Shown here: piece after piece, positions 1 through 9,521 of the stretch
Position numbering within the stretch: position 1 is the first letter of the stretch
Layout of the letters: each line of letters starts with the position of its first letter
DNA from: Limnovirga soli
GTDB taxonomy: Bacteria; Bacteroidota; Bacteroidia; Chitinophagales; Chitinophagaceae
Reading direction: 5' to 3'
Length of the DNA stretch: 64,000 nt
NCBI RefSeq assembly: GCF_013106755.1
Contig: NZ_WHPF01000003.1
Span: forward strand, 1-64,000
Notes under the pieces: model-generated
What the model was told of the DNA's origin: nothing
The model's input: only the letters and a program-made list of their open reading frames with translations
The model's database searches: none
Position numbers and translations under genes: made by a program

Positions 1-96
1 CGGGTTGTAGGCTGCACCGAAGGTGCCACAAGCATCGATTAACACTTTGAAATTGGCGAGGTTTACGGCATGGCCGGTTTCTGATTTACTTGCCAT
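1..96 (-). CDS. Conserved hypothetical protein, N-terminal fragment
   Basis: An open frame runs from an ATG at 94-96 on the minus strand to the window edge, giving 32 residues that begin MASKSETGHAVNLANFKVLI. The GHAVNLANF stretch resembles the start of a conserved Bacteroidota hypothetical family that I recognise only by this motif; no function is known to me. The rest lies outside the window. Its upstream region (97-240) carries three palindromes that could be operators. Moderate confidence because only the first residues are visible. Confidence 0.6.
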   Translation of the reverse strand, partial: MASKSETGHAVNLANFKVLIDACGTFGAAYNP

Positions 97-178
97 TGTA
101 TTATTATTTAAAGGTGAATCCCCGAAGGGGAAAAAGGTTTACGAAATAAAACTAAAAAGATTTTTTTGAAAAAAATAG

Positions 179-234
179 CGTGATTTATCACGATTTTTTG
201 GCGTGATAAATCACGGAGTGCGTGAAAAATCACG
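179..234. promoter_or_regulatory. Three tandem CGTGAT-N2-ATCACG palindromes
   Basis: Perfect or near-perfect 14-bp dyads lie at 179-192 (CGTGATTTATCACG), 202-215 (CGTGATAAATCACG) and 221-234 (CGTGAAAAATCACG, one arm altered), with start-to-start distances of 23 and 19 bp. They sit upstream of the minus-strand gene that starts at 96. The shape fits a tandem operator for a dimeric helix-turn-helix regulator, possibly of the CRP/FNR type, but the regulator is not in the window. A palindromic repeat without regulatory role cannot be excluded. Confidence 0.5.
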
Positions 235-279
235 GGGAATATATTGAGGTGTTTTGGGAAATGGGGTGCTTGATTACAG

Positions 280-384
280 GAATAAGAGATTGGAATGTAA
301 GGACACGAACCTTGGGAAGGGATTATGCATATTTTTTATAGTAGCTTTTAATTATTGTTGGGCAGGCGAACAACAATGGCAAGA
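280..384 (+). repeat. Upstream block shared with 3926-4031, copy 1
   Basis: About 105 bp matches 3926-4031 with scattered changes, including the shared string TTGTTGGGCAGGCGAACAAC. Both copies lie upstream of a hydrolase gene (614 and 4158), so the block marks the left part of a tandemly duplicated unit. No counterpart was seen upstream of the third hydrolase gene at 8004. Confidence 0.75.
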
Positions 385-613
385 AAAGCCATATAGCAAG
401 GATGTGTTTATTCCTGCTACTAAAACTCTAGCACTATCATTTATAAATGATATTCATGAAAATTTAATCTGCATCAATATTAATTTGTAAATTTTATTCC
501 TACTTTACAACATCATTTGTTTACCCAAACCAAGTTTGATAAGAATGAAAGAAGAGTAATACCCCTCATATTCATTTAATAGTATCTTTTTTTCACAGTA
601 ACTCTTTAACCTT

Positions 614-2059
614 ATGATTAAATTATTTCTTCTCCTTATAACGTTGCCTTTTAGTTTGGCTTCCATTTACTGTCAAGGTTTTTGGGACTGTAGTAGAACT
701 TTTGAATTACCAAATGCGAATACTACAATAGGGCATAGCTATAATAAATATTATGGCAAAGGAAATATAGGGGATCCTATTACGAACTTTACTGATGTCA
801 CTTACCAAATGGATGACGTAGTATTTGAAGATGATGGTACTACTATAAAATGCGAGGCTGGACCTGATGCTTGCTACAATAATGATTTAAACCCTTATGA
901 GCCTTATTTTAATGGTTATGGGTCATTACGCTATGACGTTTATTACCCTTTGGTAAATGGAAGCCCTGTATTATACAATTTACCTGCAGTAATTCTTTTT
1001 CATGCAGGAGGCTATGCAGAGTGTTCGAATAAAAATTTACCAGGAATTTCTAAAATGTGTGAGGAATTCGCTTTACGTGGCTTTATTGCTTTTAATGTTG
1101 AATACCGAAGAGGAAGAATGTTAGATCTCGATGACCCTACATACACTTCTGTTCAACAAGAATTAGCAATATACCGTGCTTGTCAAGATGTAAGAGGTGC
1201 AATTCGGACAATTTTAAAAAGACAGGATGAACATTTTGAAAATTCTCTTTATAGGGTTAATAAAAATCAAATTTTTATTGGGGGAATGAGCGCTGGTGGA
1301 TTGGCAGCAATGAACGCTGCCTATTATACAACTGATGCAATGATTGCAGAAACTTTCCCTACTATAGGAATTTATTCAGCTCAACAAATAATGGGTTCTA
1401 TAAATGCAGATTACTATTATGGAGAACCAAGTATAGAATTCCAACCTAACATAAAAGGGGTTTTAAGCATGTGGGGTGCTATTTCTTTACCCAAAAGATT
1501 TAATTTAGTTAACAATCAATCTTCTTTTTTTGCTGGAAATACTTACAACCCACCTATGATAGCATTTGCTGGAGCGAAAGATCAAGTCTTTCCTTTAAAG
1601 CCAAGTACACTCAAACAACAAGTATTTTTTTCTTCCAGTTTGACAACAAGCCCAATTTACAATAGTGAAAGTAGGTGTTTGCCTTTCAATCCACCTTTTA
1701 GCCCTTATTCACTGGAGAATAATGCTGCTAGTGTCGATTTAGTTACAGGTAGTACCGCTAATATGTACAAGATTCTTAAAACATTAGGCGTAAGAACTGA
1801 ATTGAATGTTGATTGCGAAATGAAGCATGGTCTTGATAACTTTAGCGACTTCGGAACAGGTAATGCAGACCCTGATTTTATAGAGACATACATGGTTAAA
1901 AGGTCTTGTATTTTTTTTCAGGACATAATAAATAATGTTATCAATTCACCTTCTAAGACAACTTTATTTATTGAATGCGAAAATACACGTGGGCCCTGCG
2001 ATCCAAATTATACAGGTTGTGGATCAAATTCATGTCCTTCAAATTTTACAATTGATTAA
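614..2059 (+). CDS. Secreted alpha/beta-hydrolase (esterase-like), copy 1
   Basis: The 481-residue product starts with a signal peptide (about residues 1-20) and carries an alpha/beta-hydrolase core. An HAGGY oxyanion-hole segment lies near residue 130, the nucleophile Ser226 sits in GMSAGG, Asp323 in AKDQ and His405 in MKHGLD, so a complete Ser-Asp-His triad is visible. The tail (last 35 residues) is Cys-rich. The family fits carboxylesterases of the GxSAG type; the substrate is unknown. The gene is followed after 9 bp by a delta-60 repeat protein, so the two are probably co-transcribed and exported together. It lacks a T9SS sorting domain of its own. Copies 2 (4158) and 3 (8004) keep the same layout but are clearly diverged. 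Confidence 0.85.
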   Translation: MIKLFLLLITLPFSLASIYCQGFWDCSRTFELPNANTTIGHSYNKYYGKGNIGDPITNFTDVTYQMDDVVFEDDGTTIKCEAGPDACYNNDLNPYEPYFNGYGSLRYDVYYPLVNGSPVLYNLPAVILFHAGGYAECSNKNLPGISKMCEEFALRGFIAFNVEYRRGRMLDLDDPTYTSVQQELAIYRACQDVRGAIRTILKRQDEHFENSLYRVNKNQIFIGGMSAGGLAAMNAAYYTTDAMIAETFPTIGIYSAQQIMGSINADYYYGEPSIEFQPNIKGVLSMWGAISLPKRFNLVNNQSSFFAGNTYNPPMIAFAGAKDQVFPLKPSTLKQQVFFSSSLTTSPIYNSESRCLPFNPPFSPYSLENNAASVDLVTGSTANMYKILKTLGVRTELNVDCEMKHGLDNFSDFGTGNADPDFIETYMVKRSCIFFQDIINNVINSPSKTTLFIECENTRGPCDPNYTGCGSNSCPSNFTID

Positions 2060-2068
2060 ATTTTTTTT

Positions 2069-3847
2069 ATGAGAACTTTTTTATTAATCGCTTTTGCTAA
2101 TCTTACTTTTTTTATTTGCTATTCACAAGCTGGCACACTTAATGAAAATTTTGGAAACAAAGGCACAATGGTGGATAATCTATATATTGGCGGTTGTAAG
2201 TCAGTAATATCATTAAAAGATGGAAGATTTATTGGTGCAGGAAACGGTTTTCTCAATAATGTGGGAGGTTTTTTAATAGCACGTTATTTCGAAAATGGTG
2301 TAGTAGATTCATCCTTTGGATTAAAGGGTAAGACACTAGTAGATTTTCGTTTAGGTACTGAGAGCCTTGTATCTGCTGAATTGCAGTCAAATGGAAAAAT
2401 AGTTGCAGCAGGCAGTTATAGTCCAACTTCAATTACCCAAATAGGATTAGCTCGGTTACAAGTTGATGGCACTATTGATAGCTCTTTCGGAATAAATGGC
2501 ATGGTTACTTTTCATTTTGGCTTAGCCTCAAACAAAATATTTATTAGAGACGTAGCTATACAGGCCGATGATAAAATTCTACTAACCGGAATGAGCAGAA
2601 AAAACGATAACGACATCTCAACCTCATTTATCACCCGCTTTTTAAAAGACGGTGCAGTAGACGAAAGCTTTGGTGACAAAGGAACAATTCAAACAATCTT
2701 TGATGATGAGATTGAAATTAAAGCAATTGCTATTCAGGATGATGAAAAAATATTATTAGGAGGAAATTCTGGCTATTTAAGTGGGCTCAGTCAATTTCTT
2801 ATGATTCGCTATTTGCAAAATGGAGAAATTGATAAAAGCTTTGGGATTGAAGGCATTACAAAAAAAGGATTTGATAAAATGGATAGCCGTATGAACGATT
2901 TAATAATAGATAAAACTGGAAAAATTTTAACAGGCGGGTTTACTTTAAACAATGAAGCAAAAGAAAATATAACAATTGTAAGGTTCACTAATAATGGATT
3001 TATTGATAACACTTTCGGTGAGAATGGCATAGTTGTTACTAATCTTGAAAACCAATCAGCTATTTCATCATTTTTAATACAAAATGATGGAAAAATAATA
3101 GGAGCTGGTAATTATGATCTCACATCAGATTCATCTAAATTTCTTATTGTTCGTTATAATGACAGCGGCATAATAGATTCCGCGTTTGGAGAAAATGGGT
3201 TTACTTATACTGCAATTGAAAAAAGTGCGTCTTGTTTTGATGCAACATTGCAAGCAAATGGAAAAATCATTTTAGGCGGGGGAATTCTAACAATTTTAAA
3301 CGAAACATACTTTGCATTTGCTAATTACAATGGCGATGACCCCGAAAAAAACAAATACGTCCGCATAAAACACTGGCTGCACCACCACGGCATTACATGG
3401 GAGGATAAACCCAATAACTTAATTAATTATTACAGCATACAAAGCAGCACCAATGGCAAGGCTTTTACAGAGGTGGCACGTATATATAGTAACCACAATG
3501 GTGGCATACAAACCTATAGTGCGGCCAACAATGCTACTGCCAATTACCGGGTAGCAGCCGTAAGCAATACAGGTAATATTACTTACAGCAATACACTTAG
3601 TTTAGTAAACACTACACCCACCATACAACTCTACCCCAACCCCGCCAAAAACAACCTGCAAATACAGGGCTTACCCGCAGGCACAACAAAACTTAGGGTA
3701 ACAGATATAACCGGCAATACCAGAATAATAGCCAGCGCTAACAGCACGGTATACAGTATAAATATAGCGCAGCTAACAAGCGGCAACTACCTGCTAAATA
3801 TTAAAACCGCAAATGAGGTAATTACTAAGCAGTTTATAAAGGAATAA
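2069..3847 (+). CDS. Delta-60 repeat protein with T9SS sorting domain, copy 1
   Basis: The 592-residue product has a signal peptide (ending near QAG), seven repeats of about 55 residues with the xDSSFGxxGxxxT signature (delta-60 family), then an Fn3-like segment (from about residue 430) and a type A T9SS sorting domain (YPNPAKNNLQIQG to KQFIKE). Seven repeats suggest a seven-bladed beta-propeller, which is inference. It is predicted to be exported by T9SS and anchored to or released from the cell surface. From nucleotide 3327 onward it is nearly identical to the genes at 5679 and 9522, while the repeat part is diverged and more AT-rich. The hydrolase upstream probably works with it. Confidence 0.85.
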   Translation: MRTFLLIAFANLTFFICYSQAGTLNENFGNKGTMVDNLYIGGCKSVISLKDGRFIGAGNGFLNNVGGFLIARYFENGVVDSSFGLKGKTLVDFRLGTESLVSAELQSNGKIVAAGSYSPTSITQIGLARLQVDGTIDSSFGINGMVTFHFGLASNKIFIRDVAIQADDKILLTGMSRKNDNDISTSFITRFLKDGAVDESFGDKGTIQTIFDDEIEIKAIAIQDDEKILLGGNSGYLSGLSQFLMIRYLQNGEIDKSFGIEGITKKGFDKMDSRMNDLIIDKTGKILTGGFTLNNEAKENITIVRFTNNGFIDNTFGENGIVVTNLENQSAISSFLIQNDGKIIGAGNYDLTSDSSKFLIVRYNDSGIIDSAFGENGFTYTAIEKSASCFDATLQANGKIILGGGILTILNETYFAFANYNGDDPEKNKYVRIKHWLHHHGITWEDKPNNLINYYSIQSSTNGKAFTEVARIYSNHNGGIQTYSAANNATANYRVAAVSNTGNITYSNTLSLVNTTPTIQLYPNPAKNNLQIQGLPAGTTKLRVTDITGNTRIIASANSTVYSINIAQLTSGNYLLNIKTANEVITKQFIKE

Positions 3848-3907
3848 AAGTAATCAAAGGGTAAGCGTTAATAAGGCTTTTACAACCTGCTTCATATTGA
3901 TATAACC
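3327..3907 (+). repeat. Shared C-terminal cassette, copy 1
   Basis: This segment encodes the Fn3-like and T9SS modules and continues past the stop. It is nearly identical to 6969-7487 and 10853-11400. The 3' flank 3848-3907 matches 11340-11399 essentially base for base, while copy 2 diverges soon after its stop codon. The high identity against diverged neighbouring sequence suggests recent gene conversion or recombination. Confidence 0.85.
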
Positions 3908-3925
3908 GCACAAGTGTGCGACGCA
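3908..3925 (+). repeat. Alternating repeat R1 (+), truncated
   Basis: The core reads GCACAAGTGTGCGACGCA and then stops abruptly; from 3926 the sequence is the duplicated block also found at 280. The flank before it matches the flank of R3 at 11400. R1 therefore marks a duplication junction. It lies upstream of the plus-strand gene at 4158. Confidence 0.75.
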
Positions 3926-4031
3926 GAATGAGAAATTGGAAGGTTAGGACACGAAACTTGGGAAGAGATTATACATATTTTAAAATTGCGTTTAATTATT
4001 GTTGGGCAGGCGAACAACAATGGCAAGAGAT
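3926..4031 (+). repeat. Upstream block shared with 280-384, copy 2
   Basis: This is the second copy of the block described at 280-384 and begins exactly where the truncated repeat R1 ends. It precedes the second hydrolase gene. The rest of the gap to 4157 is AT-rich with no other feature seen. Confidence 0.75.
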
Positions 4032-4157
4032 TTTTTCCAAAAGGCATATGTAGCGGGCTATTAATAGTAGAAATAATATAAAATTTTAATCTAGTATTAG
4101 TAACATATTTATCAATTCTATGCCTAATTTTATAAAACACCAACTTTAACTACCTAT

Positions 4158-5663
4158 ATGAAAAAGATGCCCTTAATCTTCATTCTTTCAATAAGCATTT
4201 GTTATAATCTTAAAGCGCAGGATAGTTCAATTGTCGCAAATATTTGCAGCAATTTTGGGTCTGCTTTCTGTTCACTTGATTTACGAAGCAGTCAATTTAC
4301 AATTGATTCTATGGTAGGCGTAGATACAGTAGTTTATGGTCTTGCTACAATGCCTGCTGATTATAAGGATGTACGATATAGCGCAAATAGTTGTGGAGTG
4401 GGTGGTTCAACCATTTGCCAAACAGATCCTAAAATATCACTTTACTATCAGGTTTATTATCCAAAGAAAAAGGGAAATGTCACCATTAATTACAATAATT
4501 GTAAGTTTCCCGCACTCATTCTTTTTCATGGTGGCAGTTATGATGAATGCGGCAGCTTATATAACCCTGGAATAGTTTTTCTTGCAAATGAATATGCAAA
4601 GAGGGGCTTTGTAGTTTTTAATGTTGAATATCGAAGGGGTGTTTTAATAGATACTCGTTCTGATCCCACAACAGGTATCGGATATACCACTGCACAACAA
4701 ATGTTAGCTATATACAGAGCAAGTCAAGATGCCCGTGGTGCAATTCGAAGTATTATAAAGCGACAACGATTTCATGTGGAGTCTTTTCCTACCGATCCTT
4801 ATCAAATAGATACTACCAAACTATTTGTTGGCGGAGTAAGTGCAGGTAGTGTAATTGCCATGAATGCTGTCTATTATCAAAAACAAATTATGATTGACGC
4901 AGCTTTTCCCGGTATTAATGCAGCTTTAGGTTCTATTAACCAAAATTTTTATTATGGGGACACAACAATAAATTTCGCACCGATTGTAAAGGGTGTCTTT
5001 AATATGTGGGGTGCTATGTTGATACCCAAAGGCCTGCAAAATAATCCAAAACTTTTCTTTGCAAATAATGATTACATGCCGCCAATAATATCTTTTTGCG
5101 GTAAAGACGACCAAATTTTTCAATTTGATGGGGAGCTTGTATATTTTTCTCCCAGTGCTCCAAATGCGTTGGGTTATCTTAACACTGAAACGAATTGTTT
5201 ATTAACGAGTAGTTATACGGTGCCGGGGACTGATGCGAATTCGGATTTATTTCAACTTGGTTCATCAAACATTTATGATATGTTCAGAGAAATGACCATT
5301 TCCACTGAGTTTTATTTAGACTGTACTATGATGCATGGTCTTGATGATGATTGTATTTTATGTGGGGGATCGACAAAGAATAAGATTAGAGATGCTGATC
5401 ACACTTGTGTGGCTTGTGTTTTTGATAGTGATTTTGGTACAGGACTTTTAAACTCTGACGATGTAAATGTATACATAGTTGGAAGAGGTGCTACTTTCTT
5501 TCAAGGTGCTATGGGTACTGATGTTCTAAATAATTTACTTATAACCAAATTTGTTGAATGTAAAAATAATCGATACGGTTGTGATACAACAAATGCAAAT
5601 GCCTGCCCTTATACAACTGTTGAAGGACAAGATCAGTTCGACTGTATTGATTGGGAACAATAA
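4158..5663 (+). CDS. Secreted alpha/beta-hydrolase (esterase-like), copy 2
   Basis: The 501-residue paralogue of the genes at 614 and 8004 has a signal peptide (about residues 1-20, ending near KAQ). Visible catalytic residues are HGGSY (oxyanion hole), Ser228 in GVSAGS, Asp318 in GKDDQ and His393 in MMHGLDD. A CILCGG/CVACVF insertion after the catalytic His and a Cys-containing tail are additional Cys pairs not found in copy 1. The gene overlaps nothing and is followed after 15 bp by a delta-60 protein. Role: secreted ester or related hydrolase of unknown substrate. Confidence 0.85.
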   Translation: MKKMPLIFILSISICYNLKAQDSSIVANICSNFGSAFCSLDLRSSQFTIDSMVGVDTVVYGLATMPADYKDVRYSANSCGVGGSTICQTDPKISLYYQVYYPKKKGNVTINYNNCKFPALILFHGGSYDECGSLYNPGIVFLANEYAKRGFVVFNVEYRRGVLIDTRSDPTTGIGYTTAQQMLAIYRASQDARGAIRSIIKRQRFHVESFPTDPYQIDTTKLFVGGVSAGSVIAMNAVYYQKQIMIDAAFPGINAALGSINQNFYYGDTTINFAPIVKGVFNMWGAMLIPKGLQNNPKLFFANNDYMPPIISFCGKDDQIFQFDGELVYFSPSAPNALGYLNTETNCLLTSSYTVPGTDANSDLFQLGSSNIYDMFREMTISTEFYLDCTMMHGLDDDCILCGGSTKNKIRDADHTCVACVFDSDFGTGLLNSDDVNVYIVGRGATFFQGAMGTDVLNNLLITKFVECKNNRYGCDTTNANACPYTTVEGQDQFDCIDWEQ

Positions 5664-5678
5664 CAAAAAAATATTAAT

Positions 5679-7487
5679 ATGATAACAAGTTACTTTTACT
5701 GTAAAAAACTAGTTGTAACACTTTTTACATCTACGTTACTATTTATAAGCTTTTATCCTTTTGCACAAACCGGCAGCCTAGATACTCGATTTGGGCAACA
5801 AGGCAAAGTGATTACTTATTTTAATGGTGTTTTTGTTGATATGCGTGCATCAACCCTTCAGCCCGATGGAAAAATATTATGTGTTGGTGGGTATACCACA
5901 ACAGAGCCAAGTGGCGGGTTTATTATAGTTCGTTATTTGCAAGATGGAGAAATAGACTCTTCATTCGGGGATAACGGTAAAGTATTTACAGATTTCGGGT
6001 ATGATTATGAACTAGCTACTGGCATTGCTTTATCAAGTGATAACAAAATTATTGTTGGCGGGTATGGGTCAATAGGGTTTCTAAATATTAAATATGATGT
6101 ATTGGTCTCAAAGTATAAAATGAATGGTAGCCTGGATTCAACTTTTGGTAACAATGGAAAAACAATTAAAAGCTTTGGCTACGATGAAAATATTTACTCG
6201 ACAATTATTCAAGACGATGATAAGATTGTGTTAAGTGGTAATACAACAAGCGATTTATTAGTATCAAGATTTAATAGTAATGGCGAAGCTGACCTATCAT
6301 TTGGTGTAAATGGGGCAGTAACTACTGATTTTTTTGACCGGGAATTTGGACGTTCCTCAGCAATTCAAAAAGATGGTAAAATTTTACTTGCCGGATTTAA
6401 AAATTTATCACATCCTCAATTTATTATGGATAGATATTTATCTAATGGCCAACTTGATTTATCATTTGGTAATCAAGGTAAAGTTGTAAGAGATATTCCA
6501 GGAGGCGATGAGCGGATATATAGCATCGGATTACAAAGAGATGGTAAAATAATAGTAGGTGGTGTTTCAGGGGTTACTCTTTCCGCATCCAATGAAAATA
6601 TTACACTTTTGAGATATAATATTGATGGAACCTTAGATGCAAGTTTCGGGGAAAGCGGAATGATTATTACTTCTTTTGAAGGCGTAAATACCAGGGTTCA
6701 ATCAATATTGATAAGTCCTGATAATAAAATTACAATAGTTGGAACTAGTTATGAAAAAGATAGCTATGGTGCCTTGGATTTTGTTCTTGCTAGATATAGT
6801 GAAAATGGAAATATTGATTCTAGTTTTGGAATTGATGGTAAAGTAATTTCAGATTTTGGTGGTTTTGAAACAAATGCAACTGGTCTATTGCAGCCTGATG
6901 GGAAAACAGTTGTAACTGGCATGACAACAAACCTTATAGAAACAGAATACAAATTAGCATTAGCCCGTTACAATGGCGATGACCCCGACAGAAATAAATA
7001 TGTCCGCATAAAACACTGGCTGCACCACCACGGCATTACTTGGGAGGATAAACCCAATAACCTAATTAATTATTACAGCATACAAAGCAGCACCAATGGC
7101 AATGCCTTTACAGAAGTAGCACGTATATTTAGTAACCACTATGGGGGCATACAAACCTATACAGCAGCCAACAATGCTACCGCCAATTACCGGGTAGCAG
7201 CAGTAAGCAATACGGGCAATATTACCTATAGCAATACACTTACTTTAACCGCTACACCCACCATAATACTCTACCCCAACCCCGCCAAAAACAACCTGCA
7301 AATACAGGGTTTACCCGCAGGCATCACCAAACTTACGGTAACAGATTTAAGCGGCAACACCAGCATAATAGCCACCACCAACAGCACGGTATACAGTATA
7401 AATATAGCGCAGCTAACCAGCGGCAACTACCTGTTAAATATTAAAACCGCCAATGAGGTAATTACTAAGCAGTTTATAAAAGAATAA
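5679..7487 (+). CDS. Delta-60 repeat protein with T9SS sorting domain, copy 2
   Basis: The 602-residue product has a signal peptide (hydrophobic stretch ending near PFAQ), seven delta-60 repeats with SFGxxGK-type signatures, the Fn3-like segment and the T9SS type A sorting domain ending KQFIKE. Architecture matches the genes at 2069 and 9522. The N-terminal repeats are strongly diverged from those paralogues while the C-terminal module from 6969 is nearly identical in DNA. It is probably co-transcribed with the hydrolase at 4158. Confidence 0.85.
   Translation: MITSYFYCKKLVVTLFTSTLLFISFYPFAQTGSLDTRFGQQGKVITYFNGVFVDMRASTLQPDGKILCVGGYTTTEPSGGFIIVRYLQDGEIDSSFGDNGKVFTDFGYDYELATGIALSSDNKIIVGGYGSIGFLNIKYDVLVSKYKMNGSLDSTFGNNGKTIKSFGYDENIYSTIIQDDDKIVLSGNTTSDLLVSRFNSNGEADLSFGVNGAVTTDFFDREFGRSSAIQKDGKILLAGFKNLSHPQFIMDRYLSNGQLDLSFGNQGKVVRDIPGGDERIYSIGLQRDGKIIVGGVSGVTLSASNENITLLRYNIDGTLDASFGESGMIITSFEGVNTRVQSILISPDNKITIVGTSYEKDSYGALDFVLARYSENGNIDSSFGIDGKVISDFGGFETNATGLLQPDGKTVVTGMTTNLIETEYKLALARYNGDDPDRNKYVRIKHWLHHHGITWEDKPNNLINYYSIQSSTNGNAFTEVARIFSNHYGGIQTYTAANNATANYRVAAVSNTGNITYSNTLTLTATPTIILYPNPAKNNLQIQGLPAGITKLTVTDLSGNTSIIATTNSTVYSINIAQLTSGNYLLNIKTANEVITKQFIKE
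6969..7487 (+). repeat. Shared C-terminal cassette, copy 2
   Basis: Nearly identical to 3327-3847 and to 10853-11339 over the Fn3-like and sorting-domain coding part. Similarity ends soon after the stop codon: copies 1 and 3 continue with AATCAAAGGG while this copy continues with AGGCCAGGG. Confidence 0.8.
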
Positions 7488-8003
7488 AAGTAAGGCCAGG
7501 GACACATACTATTTCACTATTTATTCAATGTCAGCCCCAAAGAATTATTTGTATGGCAGCATGATAATAAGGCAAAAGGTACGCCGCAAGATCCCTGCAG
7601 GTAATACACATACAACCCATGACCGATACCATACAGGCATTACAACATGTATCGGAAGCCTAAATAAAAAAGTTAATGGAACACTTGCGGCAGCAAAAGT
7701 AAATATAGCCAAACGGCCTGTAGCCGGTTCACAAACCAACATGTTACAATAAAACAATTTTGGACCCGGTTATAGTCTTACTATGCAGCATCATTGCATC
7801 GCACTCTTGTACAGTTAGATACCGTATGTTGAATGACAAAAAATAGCAAACATCGTTAAATGAAGTATAATGCAAATAGTTGTAAGATATTATTTTTCCA
7901 ACTTTTTGGGTAATTATATATTGGAAATTTAATATACATATTCAAATTTGTTATCTTATTTTTATTTTATTAATAATACTACCTATTCTAACCCACACTT
8001 ATT
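7488..8003. other. Intergenic region without a recognised gene
   Basis: This 516-bp gap contains repeat R2 and a CCGATAC / GTATCGG inverted repeat (7623-7655, 19-bp loop). A 74-codon frame at 7528-7752 has no family I recognise and could be a decayed gene. The last 150 bp before 8004 are very AT-rich and probably hold the promoter of the third unit. Confidence 0.4.
7794..7812 (-). repeat. Alternating repeat R2 (-)
   Basis: Core TTGCATCGCACTCTTGTAC, one base off the consensus in the dyad. An ACCCGGT box at about 7764 matches the GCCCGGC end of the element. It lies downstream of the plus-strand gene ending at 7487. Confidence 0.7.
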
Positions 8004-9509
8004 ATGAAAAAACATTCTTCCAGTTTTTGTAAATATGTTTTTACAAGTTTATTTTATTTACTAATATCAAATACTTTAATAGCGCAGTGGGATGAAATTG
8101 GTAGTTGCAATATTGCAAATCAGCTTTGTGGATTTGATTTAACCAACCCTATTCCTGGTTTAACAATTGGTGTCAAAAATGGCAGTAATGCAGTTGTGTA
8201 TGGAGTTAATCCCAATGGATTTAAAGATGTTCAATATGGACTTGAAATGCAAAAGAGTTGTAAAGTATCTGGGGCTAATGATGCTTGTTTTACAGATCCT
8301 TCTGTTTTGAAGTATTATGTATATTATCCCACAAATTATCCAAATTATCAAACATGCCCATTGTTACCGGTTATTATGGTACATGGTGGTTCTTACTCGG
8401 ATTGTGGCGATATTGATAATCCTGGTATTGTTTACATGTGCAATGAAATAGCAAAACGTGGATTTGTAGTATTTAATGTTGAATACAGAAGAGGAGTCTT
8501 GCCAGACAGAAATGTTGTTCCAGGATTCCCAGATTTGGAGTATATCAGTGCTCAACAAGAATTAGCAGTTTATAGAGGAATTCAAGATATAAGAGGTGCA
8601 ATACGTAGCATTGTAATGAGAGAAAGACTCCTTGCAACTGCAAGTGATTACAGAATTGATACAAATAATATATTTATTGGTGGCGTAAGCGCAGGTAGTA
8701 TAATAGCATTGCAAACAGCCTATCAGCAAAGCCAAACTTCACAGTTAGATGTTGTATTTCCAGGTATATCCACTGTTTTAGGATCAATTGATCAGAATTA
8801 TTATATAGGCAACACAACTGTTGATATTTTCCCAAAAATACGAGGTGTTTTGAATATGTGGGGGGCTCTAACTATTCCTTTGAATAAAGTCAATAACCCT
8901 GCAAACTTCTTCTTGTCTAATATTTCACGGCCTCCTGTAATTTCTTTTCACGGTGACCAAGATCATGTTGTTTGGCCAGATACTGAACCCCTTTATTTTT
9001 CAAGAGATATAGTTGATCCCTCTCAATTTAATGTAAATTTTGGACGCGAAAGTAGATGTTTGACAAATGGAGGAACTTACGTTTTACCCGGAGATTACAC
9101 TACCCCAGATTTAGCTACGATTGGTTCAAAAAGCATTTACACAATGTTAAAAGGGGCTTCAATTCCTACAGAACTTTATACAGATTGCCAAATGGAACAT
9201 GGACTTGATTGTCAACCAGGCACGCAAGGCTGCGCAGCTGTTACATTTGATAGTGAGTTTGGAACACATTATACTAATGAAAACGATGTTAATAGTTATA
9301 TAGCTGGACGTGCAGCAACCTTCTTTGTAACAGTTGCTAAATATTTAAATAATAATAAATTTCAAATGAGCAAATTTGTTGAATGTAGAAATGATAGGCA
9401 TGGTTGTACTCTTAATGCTAACAATAAATTAGATGATTTGAATTCTTGCACAGCCTATACCCCCGCAACTCAGGATGATTACTCATGCTCCGACATTTTA
9501 AATCCATAA
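8004..9509 (+). CDS. Secreted alpha/beta-hydrolase (esterase-like), copy 3
   Basis: The 501-residue third paralogue begins with an N-terminal signal segment (MKKHSSS to NTLIAQ). HGGSY, Ser229 in GVSAGS, Asp320 in GDQDH and His399 in MEHGLD complete the triad. The tail after the catalytic domain has several Cys (ECRNDRHGC and others). It is followed after 12 bp by the third delta-60 protein. Copies 2 and 3 resemble each other more than either does copy 1 around the nucleophile (GVSAGS versus GMSAGG). Substrate unknown. Confidence 0.85.
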   Translation: MKKHSSSFCKYVFTSLFYLLISNTLIAQWDEIGSCNIANQLCGFDLTNPIPGLTIGVKNGSNAVVYGVNPNGFKDVQYGLEMQKSCKVSGANDACFTDPSVLKYYVYYPTNYPNYQTCPLLPVIMVHGGSYSDCGDIDNPGIVYMCNEIAKRGFVVFNVEYRRGVLPDRNVVPGFPDLEYISAQQELAVYRGIQDIRGAIRSIVMRERLLATASDYRIDTNNIFIGGVSAGSIIALQTAYQQSQTSQLDVVFPGISTVLGSIDQNYYIGNTTVDIFPKIRGVLNMWGALTIPLNKVNNPANFFLSNISRPPVISFHGDQDHVVWPDTEPLYFSRDIVDPSQFNVNFGRESRCLTNGGTYVLPGDYTTPDLATIGSKSIYTMLKGASIPTELYTDCQMEHGLDCQPGTQGCAAVTFDSEFGTHYTNENDVNSYIAGRAATFFVTVAKYLNNNKFQMSKFVECRNDRHGCTLNANNKLDDLNSCTAYTPATQDDYSCSDILNP

Positions 9510-9521
9510 ATTATAAACTAC

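Larger units (their letters stand above)
97..613. other. Intergenic region with palindromes and a duplicated block
   Basis: This 517-bp gap holds a small CCCC-GAA-GGGG hairpin at 120-130, the three palindromes at 179-234, and a block at 280-384 that recurs at 3926-4031. A 78-codon open frame at 254-490 overlaps the duplicated block and has no recognisable family, so I do not call it a gene. The rest is AT-rich and unassigned. Confidence 0.5.

Noticed and set aside
254-490. 78-codon open frame
   Set aside because: It overlaps a duplicated non-coding block (280-384) whose second copy at 3926 does not keep the frame, and it has no recognisable family.
7528-7752. 74-codon open frame in the gap after unit 2
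   Set aside because: No family or signal is visible and the opposite strand is also open here; it could be a decayed gene but cannot be supported.
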